NCBI RefSeq assembly: GCF_002139855.1
Contig: NZ_CP018789.1
Span: 372,001-436,000 of the forward strand
Direction of reading: 5' to 3'
From: Campylobacter porcelli
GTDB taxonomy: Bacteria > Campylobacterota > Campylobacteria > Campylobacterales > Campylobacteraceae
DNA: 64,000 bases
A program made the position numbers and the translations under genes. This document shows, piece after piece, positions 9,618 through 17,904 of the stretch. Under the pieces are notes generated by a model. It saw nothing but the letters and a program-made list of their open reading frames with translations. It made no database searches and was not told the DNA's origin. The first letter of the stretch is position 1. Each line of letters begins with the position of its first letter.

Positions 9618-12600
9618 CGATTAAATTATCTATCATTATTTTTTTATTTATAGCCGATGTTTGTTTTACACAGTATGCGATTATTAGACTATCTTTTGTA
9701 TCTTTAATTATAGTTATTTTCTTATCTCTTGGCTCTCCTAGTAGCTCTTTAAATTCACCATTTAAATATTTATCTATAAACTCATCACGACTAGTTTGGT
9801 CAAGTAAATTATAATCTCCAATTTGGCTTTTATCAAATTCAACCTCTATATCGTGTCTATTAGCTTGAGAGATTATAAACTCAAGTTTTGTGATGGCTGA
9901 TGGGAGATTTTTAGTTATTGGAAGTTTATAAATTTGCTTTATATTTTTAGATTTTAATTTAATTATATTTATAATATCTGCTATTTTACAAGGCAGTATA
10001 TTTTTGCTAAAAAATGGAATTTTGATTATATTTTTATTATCTAAATCTATATATGTTTTAGTAGCTATATCTGAATTGCTAAGTCCAGCATATCCGCCAT
10101 TTTTCCTTATAATATATTTAGAACTTGTTTTTATAGGCAAAGAGTAGATTATACGAGATCTGTTTCTACTTCTTTTGGCTTGTTTGGTATAAAAACACTC
10201 TTTAAACAGCTCTTTTATCTCTTGATGTTTTAATATGTTTTTACCATCTTTTATCTCTATAATCTTGCTTTCATTAGCTTGTAAGATATGGTAGAATTTA
10301 TCAATATTTTTTGTTTTTATTTTTTCATCTGGAGTTTTTAGCTTATTTTCATTGGTAAAAAACATACTACTTTTATCTTTATCTTTTATAATAGCAAATA
10401 TATCTTTTCGTATATAAAAAGATAGATGATTATCTAGAAATTTGAGTTTATTTAATAATTTAATATCGCCATCATTAAAGGCTTTAAATAATAAATCAAA
10501 AACTTTATGTGTGCTTATATAAAATTTACCTGATTTAAAATCACTAGTTATAGCAACCTTTTTGCCATTTTCTTTAGTATGCAAAAGCCCAAGATCAAGC
10601 AAGATATTAAATTCTTTATCTTTTAATATATTAGTATTTTCATAAACTAGCGAATACACACCATCATCAAATAGCTTTTTACGAGCTATTTTATTAGAGT
10701 TTAATTCTAGATATTTTTTACTTTGCATAGTTATTTTATTGCTATACTCTGGCCTAATATGATTATAATCATACTTAAATTCACGCTGACCTTTTGAGTT
10801 ATTTATAAGTTTGCTATTAGCGTAATAAAATACTATACTAGCATCAATGCAGTGGCTATGACTATCTTGAATTTTGGCTTTTTGTAGCTCTTTATCTTCT
10901 TTGCTTAATTCATTTCTGATTGCACTTACTAGTTCTGCATTGATGAAATTAACGCTAAATTCGATATCGCTACTTAAATTTAGTTTAGCTAACCTATCTT
11001 TTATCTTTTGTATTAATATATTTACAAATCTCTTTTGAGTTCCATTAGAATGCGTTTTTATCCTATCTAATTTTAAAATTTCAAGTGCTTTATTAAAACT
11101 ATTTGAACCCTTGTAAAATAGAGCATGTCTAAGGGCAATTTGCTCAAAGCTATTAAGATTATCGTAATTTGTAAATTTATTTATATCTATATTTTTTATC
11201 TTATCATCTATAAAATGCTTAAACTCATCAAGATTTTTAATTTTTATAATTTTATAGATTGACTCTAGGTAATCTTGATGTAAATTTTCTAAGGTGTAGT
11301 TTTGATTGCCTTTTTGTAAGTTGGCTGTAGAGCTACTACAAATAAGATTTGCCTTAGAGTTGTATAGTGCCTTTGATCGTGGTAAAATATGGTCATATTC
11401 ACAATTAGTAAGATCTATCTTTTGACCTGAATATGGACATATTAGATCCTTTGGTTTTTGGCGTTTGCTTATTAATTTTAAATCATAAGCGTTATTTTCA
11501 AAGCTAAATTTATTCATCTCTACATTAATATTTATACGCTTAATATCTTTTAAGCTTTCAGTCTCTATCGCAGTGCTAATCTCGTAAGCTAAGCGATTTA
11601 GATACATCTCAATTTTGCCATTTATAAGCCTAGCTGAATTAGATGGCAAACGGGTACAAATAGCCGTTTTTGAGCCGGAGCGAATTAAATTTTCTAGTGT
11701 ATGACATTTGCAAGTTTTTAAAAAACCACGATTTTTTTCATCATATATTATCTCGCCTAATTGACTTAAATAATTTATATTTGTGTTTAGATTATTTTGA
11801 TCAAGCGGAGTTTTAAACTCAAAAATTTGATTATGATTGCTTATATTTTGGATAACTTTTGGGTATAATTCTAAAATGGATTTTATATCTTTATCGCCGA
11901 TTTCATCGCTATTTAGCTTATGATAAAAGCCATTTTGATAGCTCTTTTTTAATTGATTTAAATCTTCAAAAAATCCTTTATAACTCTTATTTCCCTTAAT
12001 CTTATTTTCTAGCATAAATTTTTCTAAATTCACCAAATCATCATTAGTAATATGCCTACCAAAAAGTGCCGAAACTAACTCACTCTTATTTCCATTTTTA
12101 TGAGGTGTATTTTTACCACATGGGATTAGTAAATTAGCAGATATTATCCCCTTTTTAGCATTATCTACTTCATCATAATACCGCTTAGCAAAATCTTTAA
12201 ATTCCCTTAATTCATCGCTATTTAGCCTAAATGTATCAGCAAAGATTTTTGGATTATTATCAAGAGTTCTTGGATATAGACTTGTATCCATTAGACTATC
12301 TTTTGATACATCTAATATTCTTTGGAGATATTTGGCTATATCGCAATCTTTTATAACGCTTGCTATCTGGCCATTTTCATCTCGCAATATATGCACAAAA
12401 TCATCGCTTTTTAAAATTTTATAAGTAGCACTAAGCAAATTAGCAGTGATTTTATCGCTATTTATTTGTAGCGTATTACACTTTTGTGGATTTTTGTTTT
12501 TACGATTTTCATATGGTGGAATAGTGATTATAGGGTCAATGCTCTTTAGATACTCTAATGCAGATTTTTGATTTAGAGTATTTAGCATTTTTTCTTTATC

Positions 12601-13419
12601 GCTCTTTTTATCTATATACTCCATATAGTTTATATTTCTTATTAAATTTATCTTAAGTTTTTCATCATCAAATTCAGCATTAAATTTAGAGTTAAAATAT
12701 CTTCGCAAAACTCTAGTTTGCAAATTTGAGATATTTCCTACAAAATTATAAAATTCATTTAAATTATCAAATTTATCGCTTTTTTGAGTTATAAATTCGC
12801 ATTTATTATTTATTATATCTTTAATATCTTTTAGATAGCTAGTGCGGTGTTTATTATTTTTAGAAATTTCATTGCGGATACTTTGAATTAAGCTAAATAT
12901 ACTCTTACTAGCCTTTAATACATTTTTATTGCTCTTATCTATGCTATTTAGAATACAGCTTTGAGTATCTAATATCTCTAAAATTTCGCTATTTGAGTGA
13001 TCTACAACCACCTCGTTTAATATTTTTTCAAATTCATCCTTGCTCTTACTAGCCCCAAATATATATCCATCTAATTTGCTTAAAAATTCCGCCACTTCAT
13101 CATCTAAATTCTCATCAAATTCAATATTATGATAATTAAAGCCACGATTTTTAAAAAGCCCATAAATCATCTCTATTTGCTCTTTATTTAGCATTTTAAT
13201 AGGTAAAATCTCGCCAATAAGCCTAAGAATAAATCTATCCCTATCATAACTGCGCCTAGTATGGCGGCGCGCTGTTCTATCGCTTTTAGAAAATTGTAAT
13301 TGTTTATCAAAATATAGATTAAATGCTTTTTTATAAAGTATAGAATCTTCATCGGTATTTACTATAAATACGCCGTTATTTGCTGCTCCCATATCCACAT
13401 TTATAGATAATTCACGCAT
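9598..13419 (-). CDS. cas9: Type II-B CRISPR effector endonuclease Cas9 (compact, 1273 aa)
   Basis: RNA-guided DNA nuclease. RuvC-I: NVDMGAANNG with D9. Arginine-rich bridge helix with the II-B-like string RTARRHTRRSYDRDR (about 48-62), then FKNRGFNY. RuvC-II: INVEMNKFSF with E634. HNH: CPYSG ... CEYDHILPRSKA with H677 (cysteines C661 and C673 nearby). RuvC-III: HSHCIDASIVFYY with H856 and D859. The roughly 400-residue C-terminus should hold the PAM-interacting domain. II-B Cas9s I know of are usually about 1370-1630 aa, so this one is small. It is preceded by AAAGG before ATG 13419. All nuclease residues are present, so it is probably active. PAM cannot be read from sequence alone. Confidence 0.96.
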   Translation of the reverse strand: MRELSINVDMGAANNGVFIVNTDEDSILYKKAFNLYFDKQLQFSKSDRTARRHTRRSYDRDRFILRLIGEILPIKMLNKEQIEMIYGLFKNRGFNYHNIEFDENLDDEVAEFLSKLDGYIFGASKSKDEFEKILNEVVVDHSNSEILEILDTQSCILNSIDKSNKNVLKASKSIFSLIQSIRNEISKNNKHRTSYLKDIKDIINNKCEFITQKSDKFDNLNEFYNFVGNISNLQTRVLRRYFNSKFNAEFDDEKLKINLIRNINYMEYIDKKSDKEKMLNTLNQKSALEYLKSIDPIITIPPYENRKNKNPQKCNTLQINSDKITANLLSATYKILKSDDFVHILRDENGQIASVIKDCDIAKYLQRILDVSKDSLMDTSLYPRTLDNNPKIFADTFRLNSDELREFKDFAKRYYDEVDNAKKGIISANLLIPCGKNTPHKNGNKSELVSALFGRHITNDDLVNLEKFMLENKIKGNKSYKGFFEDLNQLKKSYQNGFYHKLNSDEIGDKDIKSILELYPKVIQNISNHNQIFEFKTPLDQNNLNTNINYLSQLGEIIYDEKNRGFLKTCKCHTLENLIRSGSKTAICTRLPSNSARLINGKIEMYLNRLAYEISTAIETESLKDIKRININVEMNKFSFENNAYDLKLISKRQKPKDLICPYSGQKIDLTNCEYDHILPRSKALYNSKANLICSSSTANLQKGNQNYTLENLHQDYLESIYKIIKIKNLDEFKHFIDDKIKNIDINKFTNYDNLNSFEQIALRHALFYKGSNSFNKALEILKLDRIKTHSNGTQKRFVNILIQKIKDRLAKLNLSSDIEFSVNFINAELVSAIRNELSKEDKELQKAKIQDSHSHCIDASIVFYYANSKLINNSKGQREFKYDYNHIRPEYSNKITMQSKKYLELNSNKIARKKLFDDGVYSLVYENTNILKDKEFNILLDLGLLHTKENGKKVAITSDFKSGKFYISTHKVFDLLFKAFNDGDIKLLNKLKFLDNHLSFYIRKDIFAIIKDKDKSSMFFTNENKLKTPDEKIKTKNIDKFYHILQANESKIIEIKDGKNILKHQEIKELFKECFYTKQAKRSRNRSRIIYSLPIKTSSKYIIRKNGGYAGLSNSDIATKTYIDLDNKNIIKIPFFSKNILPCKIADIINIIKLKSKNIKQIYKLPITKNLPSAITKLEFIISQANRHDIEVEFDKSQIGDYNLLDQTSRDEFIDKYLNGEFKELLGEPRDKKITIIKDTKDSLIIAYCVKQTSAINKKIMIDNLIDETSSS

Positions 13420-13489
13420 TTAAAACCTTTAAAAATACTTATGATGCTTTAAATAAATTTAGTCTAAAAGGTCATAAATTTGATAAACT

Positions 13490-13580
13490 ACCTGGGGTGC
13501 CAAAGGCAGTTGCCCAGGTCTATTAATACCTTTAGGTGATTTCAAACGCTAAAGAGTTGATTTGTAGTATAATTTGCAAA
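13490..13580 (-). ncRNA. tracrRNA gene, copy 2 (likely the functional one)
   Basis: On the minus strand a -10 TATAAT (13585-13590) precedes an anti-repeat (13554-13580) that is complementary to the array repeat over about 25 nt (one mismatch, two wobbles). Downstream are a CTTTAG/CTAAAG stem-loop and a CCTGGG...CCCAGG hairpin with a nested GCC-TTT-GGC stem ending at about 13491. The roughly 90-nt size fits tracrRNAs. No clear U-run follows, so termination may be inefficient and transcription could continue into cas9, which starts 70 nt downstream on the same strand. Confidence 0.8.
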
Positions 13581-13584
13581 TCGA

Positions 13585-13590
13585 ATTATA
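13585..13590 (-). promoter_or_regulatory. tracrRNA -10 box
   Basis: TATAAT on the minus strand, about 7 nt upstream of the predicted tracrRNA 5' end. The same place in copy 1 reads TAAATC, so this box is the main promoter difference between the two copies. Confidence 0.65.
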
Positions 13591-13698
13591 TCTAAATTTT
13601 TCCACAAATTTGCCTATTTTAGCAATTTTTTTAAAAGTGGAAAATTTAAACCCCTTTACCGCTACCAAATACCCATAAAATGGGTTAAATTTGGAAGT

Positions 13699-13943
13699 GT
13701 TGCAAATTATACCATAAACCAACTCGGTTTGAAACTTTTAAGAGTATTAAGATACCTTTTTAAGAGTATTAGTTGCAAATTATACCATAAACCAACTCGG
13801 TTTGAAACTTGAGCCGTAAAAAGAGCTAGTAACCCAGCAGTTTTAGTTGCAAATTATACCATAAACCAACTCGGTTTGAAACTTATCTATTCCCATCATT
13901 AAGAAGCAACACAAGACCGTTGCAAATTATACCACAAACCAAC
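13699..13943 (-). CRISPR. Type II-B CRISPR array: 3 full 37-nt repeats, 1 truncated repeat, 3 spacers
   Basis: Full repeats at 13699-13735, 13772-13808 and 13846-13882 are identical. A fourth at 13919-13943 keeps 25 nt with one mismatch and then diverges. Spacers are 13736-13771 (36 nt), 13809-13845 (37) and 13883-13918 (36). On the minus strand each repeat starts GTTTCAAACC and contains the extended -10 TGGTATAAT, 7 nt before the next spacer. crRNA orientation is therefore minus, as for Francisella II-B repeats that begin GTTTCA. The truncated repeat is the promoter-distal upstream end. The array is short, so it is young, reduced or rarely updated. Confidence 0.93.
13736..13771 (-). repeat. 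Spacer with internal 22-bp periodicity
   Basis: The 14-mer TTTTAAGAGTATTA occurs at 13736-13749 and again at 13758-13771, separated by 8 nt, so the whole 36-nt spacer is one 22-bp unit plus most of a second. A 22-bp tandem period suggests the protospacer lies in an iteron-type plasmid origin or another tandem repeat. The match is exact; the source is inference. Confidence 0.7.
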
Positions 13944-13991
13944 CCCAAAAAGCCATCGCAAATACCATAATATCTATAAATTTAGGCTATT

Positions 13992-14195
13992 TTAGCCACC
14001 GCCGACAAACTCTACAATCTCGATTTTCATTCCATCTTTAATGCTAAATTCGCCCCAAGCACTCCTTGGGACTATTTGCATATCTACTTCAACAGCGACT
14101 CTGCTCTCTTCATAGCCTTGTAGTTTTATAAGCTTAGCAAGGTTAGAGCCATCATCAATGCTAATTAAATTTGAATTAAGCCAAATTTGGATCAT
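13992..14195 (-). CDS. thiS: Thiamine biosynthesis sulfur carrier ThiS
   Basis: 67-aa beta-grasp (ubiquitin-like) sulfur carrier for the thiazole moiety of thiamine. The C-terminus is VGGG, providing the diglycine end that is adenylated and thiocarboxylated. The start overlaps the ybiT stop by 4 nt, so it is translated in the same operon. No thiF, thiG or thiH follows: the CRISPR array begins 49 nt downstream. A short GGCTATTTTAGCC hairpin straddles its stop codon. Confidence 0.9.
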   Translation of the reverse strand: MIQIWLNSNLISIDDGSNLAKLIKLQGYEESRVAVEVDMQIVPRSAWGEFSIKDGMKIEIVEFVGGG

Positions 14196-15784
14196 TTCTC
14201 ATCCAATCCGCAATACGCTCTATACTCCTCATAAGTCCCTTTGAAATCCACTATCTCTGCATTGCCTTTTAGGTGTAAAATTCTATTAGCAAATGCATCT
14301 ATAAGCTCTCTATCGTGGCTTACGCAGATACAGCTACCGCTAAAATTATAAAGTGCCTCACCCAAAGCGATGATGGCTTCAAGATCAAGATGGTTATTTG
14401 GCTCATCTAATATTAATAAATTTGCTCTTTGTAGCATAAGTTTTGATAGCATTAAGCGGTGCTTTTCCCCACCACTTAGACTGCCTACTTCCTTTTCTTG
14501 CTCGGTGCCACTAAATAGCATTCTACCTAGACATTTGCGTATCTCATCTAGATCTTTATTTTTGGAGTCTTGGAGCCACTCGTATAATTTTAGGTTGCCT
14601 GTGATTTTACTTGAGCTATCTTGAGCAAAATAGCCCAGCTCTATGGTAGCACCGATACGGACATTACCGCTACTTGCTTCTAGTTGGCCCATTATGATTT
14701 TACATAAGGTGGATTTGCCTACGCCATTTGTGCCGATGATAGCGACCTTATCCCCCTTATTCATTTTAAAATTAAAATTATCTAAAATCACATTTTCATC
14801 AAATTTTTTGCTTACTGAGATTAGCTCGATTAGCTCATTGCCTATATCACGATTGGTTCGAAATAAAATACTAGGATCACGGCGACTAGATGTTTTGATC
14901 TCATTAATTTGGAGCTTCTCAAGCTGTTTGGCTCTACTTGTGGCTTGCTTTGCTTTGCTTGCATTGGCACTAAATCTAGCTATGAATTTCTCTAGTTCTT
15001 CACGCTCTTTTAGCTTTTTATCACGCTCCATCTGGGCTTGTTTAGCTACTAAATTTGCTGCGATATACCAGTCATCATAGTTACCACTAAATTCCCTAAT
15101 TTGCCTAAAATCCACATCTAAAATATGAGTACAAACCCTATTTAAAAAGTGTCTATCGTGGCTGATTACAACTAGTGTGCCTTCATGGTTGATTAGCTCT
15201 CTTTCTAACCAAGCAATAGCATCTATATCAAGGTTATTTGTAGGCTCATCAAGAAATAAAATATCAGGTCTAGGAAATAGCACTTGAGCTAATAATACCT
15301 TAACTTTATCGCTACTTTCGATTTGGCTCATTAGCTTATCATACTCATGCAATCCAAGCGAGCTTAAAATTTTTTCTATTCTAGTTTCATACTCATAGGT
15401 TGGATCTTCTTCAGCACTGATGATCTCAAGTTCGCTAAGGCGTTCATTGATCTCATCTGTGAATTCTTCGCTTAAATAGAGCTTCTCTTTCTCTTTTATC
15501 GCATCATATAATCTCTTATTTCCCCACAAAACAGCGTCTTTTAAGGTGAAATCTTCAAAAGCAAATTGATCTTGACCTAAGACGCCAATTTTTTTATTAG
15601 ATTCTATGATGATTTCACCGCTAGTGTGTTCGATTTGACCGCTTAAAATCTTTAAAAATGTAGATTTCCCAGCGCCATTAGCTCCGATTAGACCATATCT
15701 GTTGTGCGAATTTAGCTTTAAATTCACATCTTCAAAGAGCAGTTGCGAGCCAAAACGATGAGTTAAGCCCTTGATTTCAACCAT
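14192..15784 (-). CDS. ybiT: ABC-F family ATPase, YbiT-like
   Basis: 530 aa, soluble, two ABC domains with no membrane part. First Walker A is GANGAGKST (about 35-43) and first Walker B LFLDEPTNNLD. The first signature is degenerate (IESSDKVKVLLAQ), as in E. coli YbiT. The linker contains FSANASKAKQATSRAKQLEKL, the ABC-F P-site tRNA interaction region. The second half has GTNGVGKST, LSGGEKHRL and LILDEPNNHLD. ABC-F proteins act on the ribosomal E-site and relieve stalled translation; resistance roles exist in other subfamilies, but this resembles the housekeeping branch. Confidence 0.92.
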   Translation of the reverse strand: MVEIKGLTHRFGSQLLFEDVNLKLNSHNRYGLIGANGAGKSTFLKILSGQIEHTSGEIIIESNKKIGVLGQDQFAFEDFTLKDAVLWGNKRLYDAIKEKEKLYLSEEFTDEINERLSELEIISAEEDPTYEYETRIEKILSSLGLHEYDKLMSQIESSDKVKVLLAQVLFPRPDILFLDEPTNNLDIDAIAWLERELINHEGTLVVISHDRHFLNRVCTHILDVDFRQIREFSGNYDDWYIAANLVAKQAQMERDKKLKEREELEKFIARFSANASKAKQATSRAKQLEKLQINEIKTSSRRDPSILFRTNRDIGNELIELISVSKKFDENVILDNFNFKMNKGDKVAIIGTNGVGKSTLCKIIMGQLEASSGNVRIGATIELGYFAQDSSSKITGNLKLYEWLQDSKNKDLDEIRKCLGRMLFSGTEQEKEVGSLSGGEKHRLMLSKLMLQRANLLILDEPNNHLDLEAIIALGEALYNFSGSCICVSHDRELIDAFANRILHLKGNAEIVDFKGTYEEYRAYCGLDEK

Positions 15785-15793
15785 TTTGCCCCC

Positions 15794-16981
15794 TTAGTGT
15801 AGATCGGAATTTAATTTAATAGCTCTTTTGCTAATATTAGCCGTGATTTGACCTGTTTGGCTATTTTGGCGGTAGTGAATTCCATTAAGATTAGCTAGTT
15901 CAAGTGCTTTATAAATATCTTTATCAAACTCAAATTCAGGATTTACCTTTTTAAGGGCTTCTTTATCATTTATATAGACTTTTGTGCCTTCTAAAATAGC
16001 TATCCCAGCATCTACTATACAATCATCGCCAAGTGGCACGCCTGTTACTGAGTTAGCACCTAATAAACATCTTTTTCCTATGCTAATTGGATTGCCATTT
16101 GTCCCACTTAATACGCCTAAAATACTAGCTCCACCGCCTATATCGCTTCCATCGCCTACCTTAACCGAGCTTGATATTCTACCCTCTACCATTACCGCAC
16201 CAGTGGTTCCAGAGTTGAAATTGACATAAGACGCACCAGGCATTATGGTAGTACCAGGGGCTAAAACTGCTCCCATTCTAACTTTTGAGCTATCTAGTAT
16301 TCTAGTGTTGTCGCTTGGAATTATGTGGTTTAGATAGCGTGGGAATTTATCTACGCTAATGATATTTGGATACCAGCCTTTCATTTTAAGCCAAATTTCA
16401 TTCTCTCTTAAATGGTCTAATTCATGCGGATTTCCATCGCTATCCCAAGCTAAATTTGGTAATAACCCAAAGGCTCCATTTAGATTTAAACTTCTAATTT
16501 CAGCTTTATTTAATGATAGAAGATATAGTTTCAAATAGACAGCTTCAACGCTCTTAGGCGCTTCATCGCTATATAAAAATGTAACTACAAACTCAGCATC
16601 ATTGTCCATTTCGTCATCATTTAAAATCTCATCTATAACTAGTAGATTTTGGATATTTTTGTGCTTATCGCCTTCACACTCATTAATTAAAAAATCAAAA
16701 ATACCCAGAGCATCTGCTATAATAGCTGAGCTAATTGGCGCTACAAATTCGCTTGTGCTATTATCGATTTTTATCCCATTTTTCTCAATTGCCCAGCTCA
16801 ATATAGCCGCACTTGCGTAGTTTTCATTCATATTTACAACTGCGTAATTTACGCTAATTGTCTTGCCAGATTTACCTTTAATGCTTCTACCAATTGCAAA
16901 TGCCATTGGGTCTTTATACCCAGCTTTGGAGCGAATCTCACCTGTAAATTTTTTTAATTCATCTAAATTTTTGATACTCAT
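15794..16981 (-). CDS. dapD: 2,3,4,5-tetrahydropyridine-2,6-dicarboxylate N-succinyltransferase
   Basis: Acyl-CoA-dependent succinyltransferase in the succinylase branch of lysine/diaminopimelate synthesis. The 395-aa form with a long N-terminal domain is the Campylobacterota-type DapD. The C-terminal half shows left-handed beta-helix hexapeptide character (AVLAPGTTIMPGASYVNFN, VGDGSDIGGGASILG, IGKRCLLGANSVTG). It lies 20 nt from fliO and 9 nt from ybiT, within the minus-strand run. Confidence 0.94.
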   Translation of the reverse strand: MSIKNLDELKKFTGEIRSKAGYKDPMAFAIGRSIKGKSGKTISVNYAVVNMNENYASAAILSWAIEKNGIKIDNSTSEFVAPISSAIIADALGIFDFLINECEGDKHKNIQNLLVIDEILNDDEMDNDAEFVVTFLYSDEAPKSVEAVYLKLYLLSLNKAEIRSLNLNGAFGLLPNLAWDSDGNPHELDHLRENEIWLKMKGWYPNIISVDKFPRYLNHIIPSDNTRILDSSKVRMGAVLAPGTTIMPGASYVNFNSGTTGAVMVEGRISSSVKVGDGSDIGGGASILGVLSGTNGNPISIGKRCLLGANSVTGVPLGDDCIVDAGIAILEGTKVYINDKEALKKVNPEFEFDKDIYKALELANLNGIHYRQNSQTGQITANISKRAIKLNSDLH

Positions 16982-17001
16982 TTTTTTCCTTTATTTTAAA
17001 T

Positions 17002-17904
17002 TTACTCTTTATCCATCATATCTTTGTATCTACTTATAGCGTTTTTACGCTCTTGCAAGTAGCCACTAAGCTTTTGTTTATTCTCTTCGAAAAATAGCTC
17101 AAAATCATCTTTTGTCTTTATTTTCTCTTCACCAAATTTATCCAAAAGCACATTTGAGCTTCCGACTAATACTAGATATTTTTGATTTTCATAGTTTAGT
17201 AAAACTACCTTATTTTGTGTATCTAGTGGCTTTTCATATATAATATCTACGCTCTCATTATCTAAATTCCGGCTTAAATTACCGCTTTGATTTAATGAAT
17301 TTTTGGGAGTAGATAACTCAAATGGCTCAATCTTTGCTGTTTGATCTACTTTGTTTGATTTAGTGGATTTTAAATTTTTCTTAGCGTATTTGGTTTTTAT
17401 ATACATAGCAAATACAAACATCGCAAAAAGCACTAAAATCACTATAATATAGTTTGTATATAAGCTATCTTGATTATCCTTTTTGGTCGGTATATTAGAT
17501 AGCGATGGCTGCTCTTTTGGCGTGTTTTTAACTGAGTTTTGTGGCTGATTTGCCTTAGGTGTTATGCGGATACGAAGTCCAAATTTATCACTTGTTTTAG
17601 AGGCTATTATAGATATTGGTTTTTGAGATTTTAGCTCTAGAGTTGTAGCGTTATTAATTGAAGAGATATTGATATTTTGTAAGATATTGGATTTTATCTC
17701 TTTATTTATTTTATCTTTTGTATTTACATCGCTTAATATTATATTGATGGTTTGGGGGTTGTTTTGCTGCTTTATCGTGCCATTATATGGCGCGTCAAAG
17801 CTTAGCATAATATCAATTCTCTCATCTCTTTGATAAATATTATGAGTAAGCAAATTTACAGCCCAAAGCGGTAACGCTAATGCTATTAAAAGCCAAATTT
17901 TCAT
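17002..17904 (-). CDS. FliO-like flagellar assembly membrane protein
   Basis: 300 aa. N-terminal signal peptide (MKIWLLIALALPLWAVN), a periplasmic AMIN-like beta-rich domain at about 20-110, a Pro/Gln-rich linker, one transmembrane helix at about 150-168 (YIIVILVLFAMFVFAMYI) followed by KTKYAKK, and a cytoplasmic tail. Immediately upstream is fliN, overlapping by 4 nt. In C. jejuni and H. pylori the gene beside fliN is the divergent FliO, which stabilises FliP in the flagellar export gate. The call rests on context and topology more than on sequence identity. Confidence 0.65.
   Translation of the reverse strand: MKIWLLIALALPLWAVNLLTHNIYQRDERIDIMLSFDAPYNGTIKQQNNPQTINIILSDVNTKDKINKEIKSNILQNINISSINNATTLELKSQKPISIIASKTSDKFGLRIRITPKANQPQNSVKNTPKEQPSLSNIPTKKDNQDSLYTNYIIVILVLFAMFVFAMYIKTKYAKKNLKSTKSNKVDQTAKIEPFELSTPKNSLNQSGNLSRNLDNESVDIIYEKPLDTQNKVVLLNYENQKYLVLVGSSNVLLDKFGEEKIKTKDDFELFFEENKQKLSGYLQERKNAISRYKDMMDKE

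Larger units (their letters stand above)
13489..13735 (-). repeat. Inverted-repeat module, copy 2 (repeat, leader-like segment, tracrRNA)
   Basis: 247 bp that, read on the minus strand, match copy 1 at 7592-7822 along almost the full length. The order is CRISPR repeat, CCCATTTTATGGG hairpin, GGGTATTTGGTAGCGGTAAA, a TCCAC/GTGGA-flanked AT segment, tracrRNA promoter, anti-repeat and terminal hairpin. The inner ends of both copies stop sharply after CACCCCAGGTA. The outer end continues into the array here, but into non-array DNA in copy 1. Confidence 0.9.

Noticed and set aside
6021-13991. Prophage or insertion sequence as carrier of the island
   Set aside because: No integrase, transposase, tRNA end or short target-site duplication was found around it.
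14370-15080. Plus-strand reading frames opposite ybiT
   Set aside because: The minus strand encodes intact ABC-F motifs; the opposite frames have Ser/Leu-rich shadow composition and no initiation signals.
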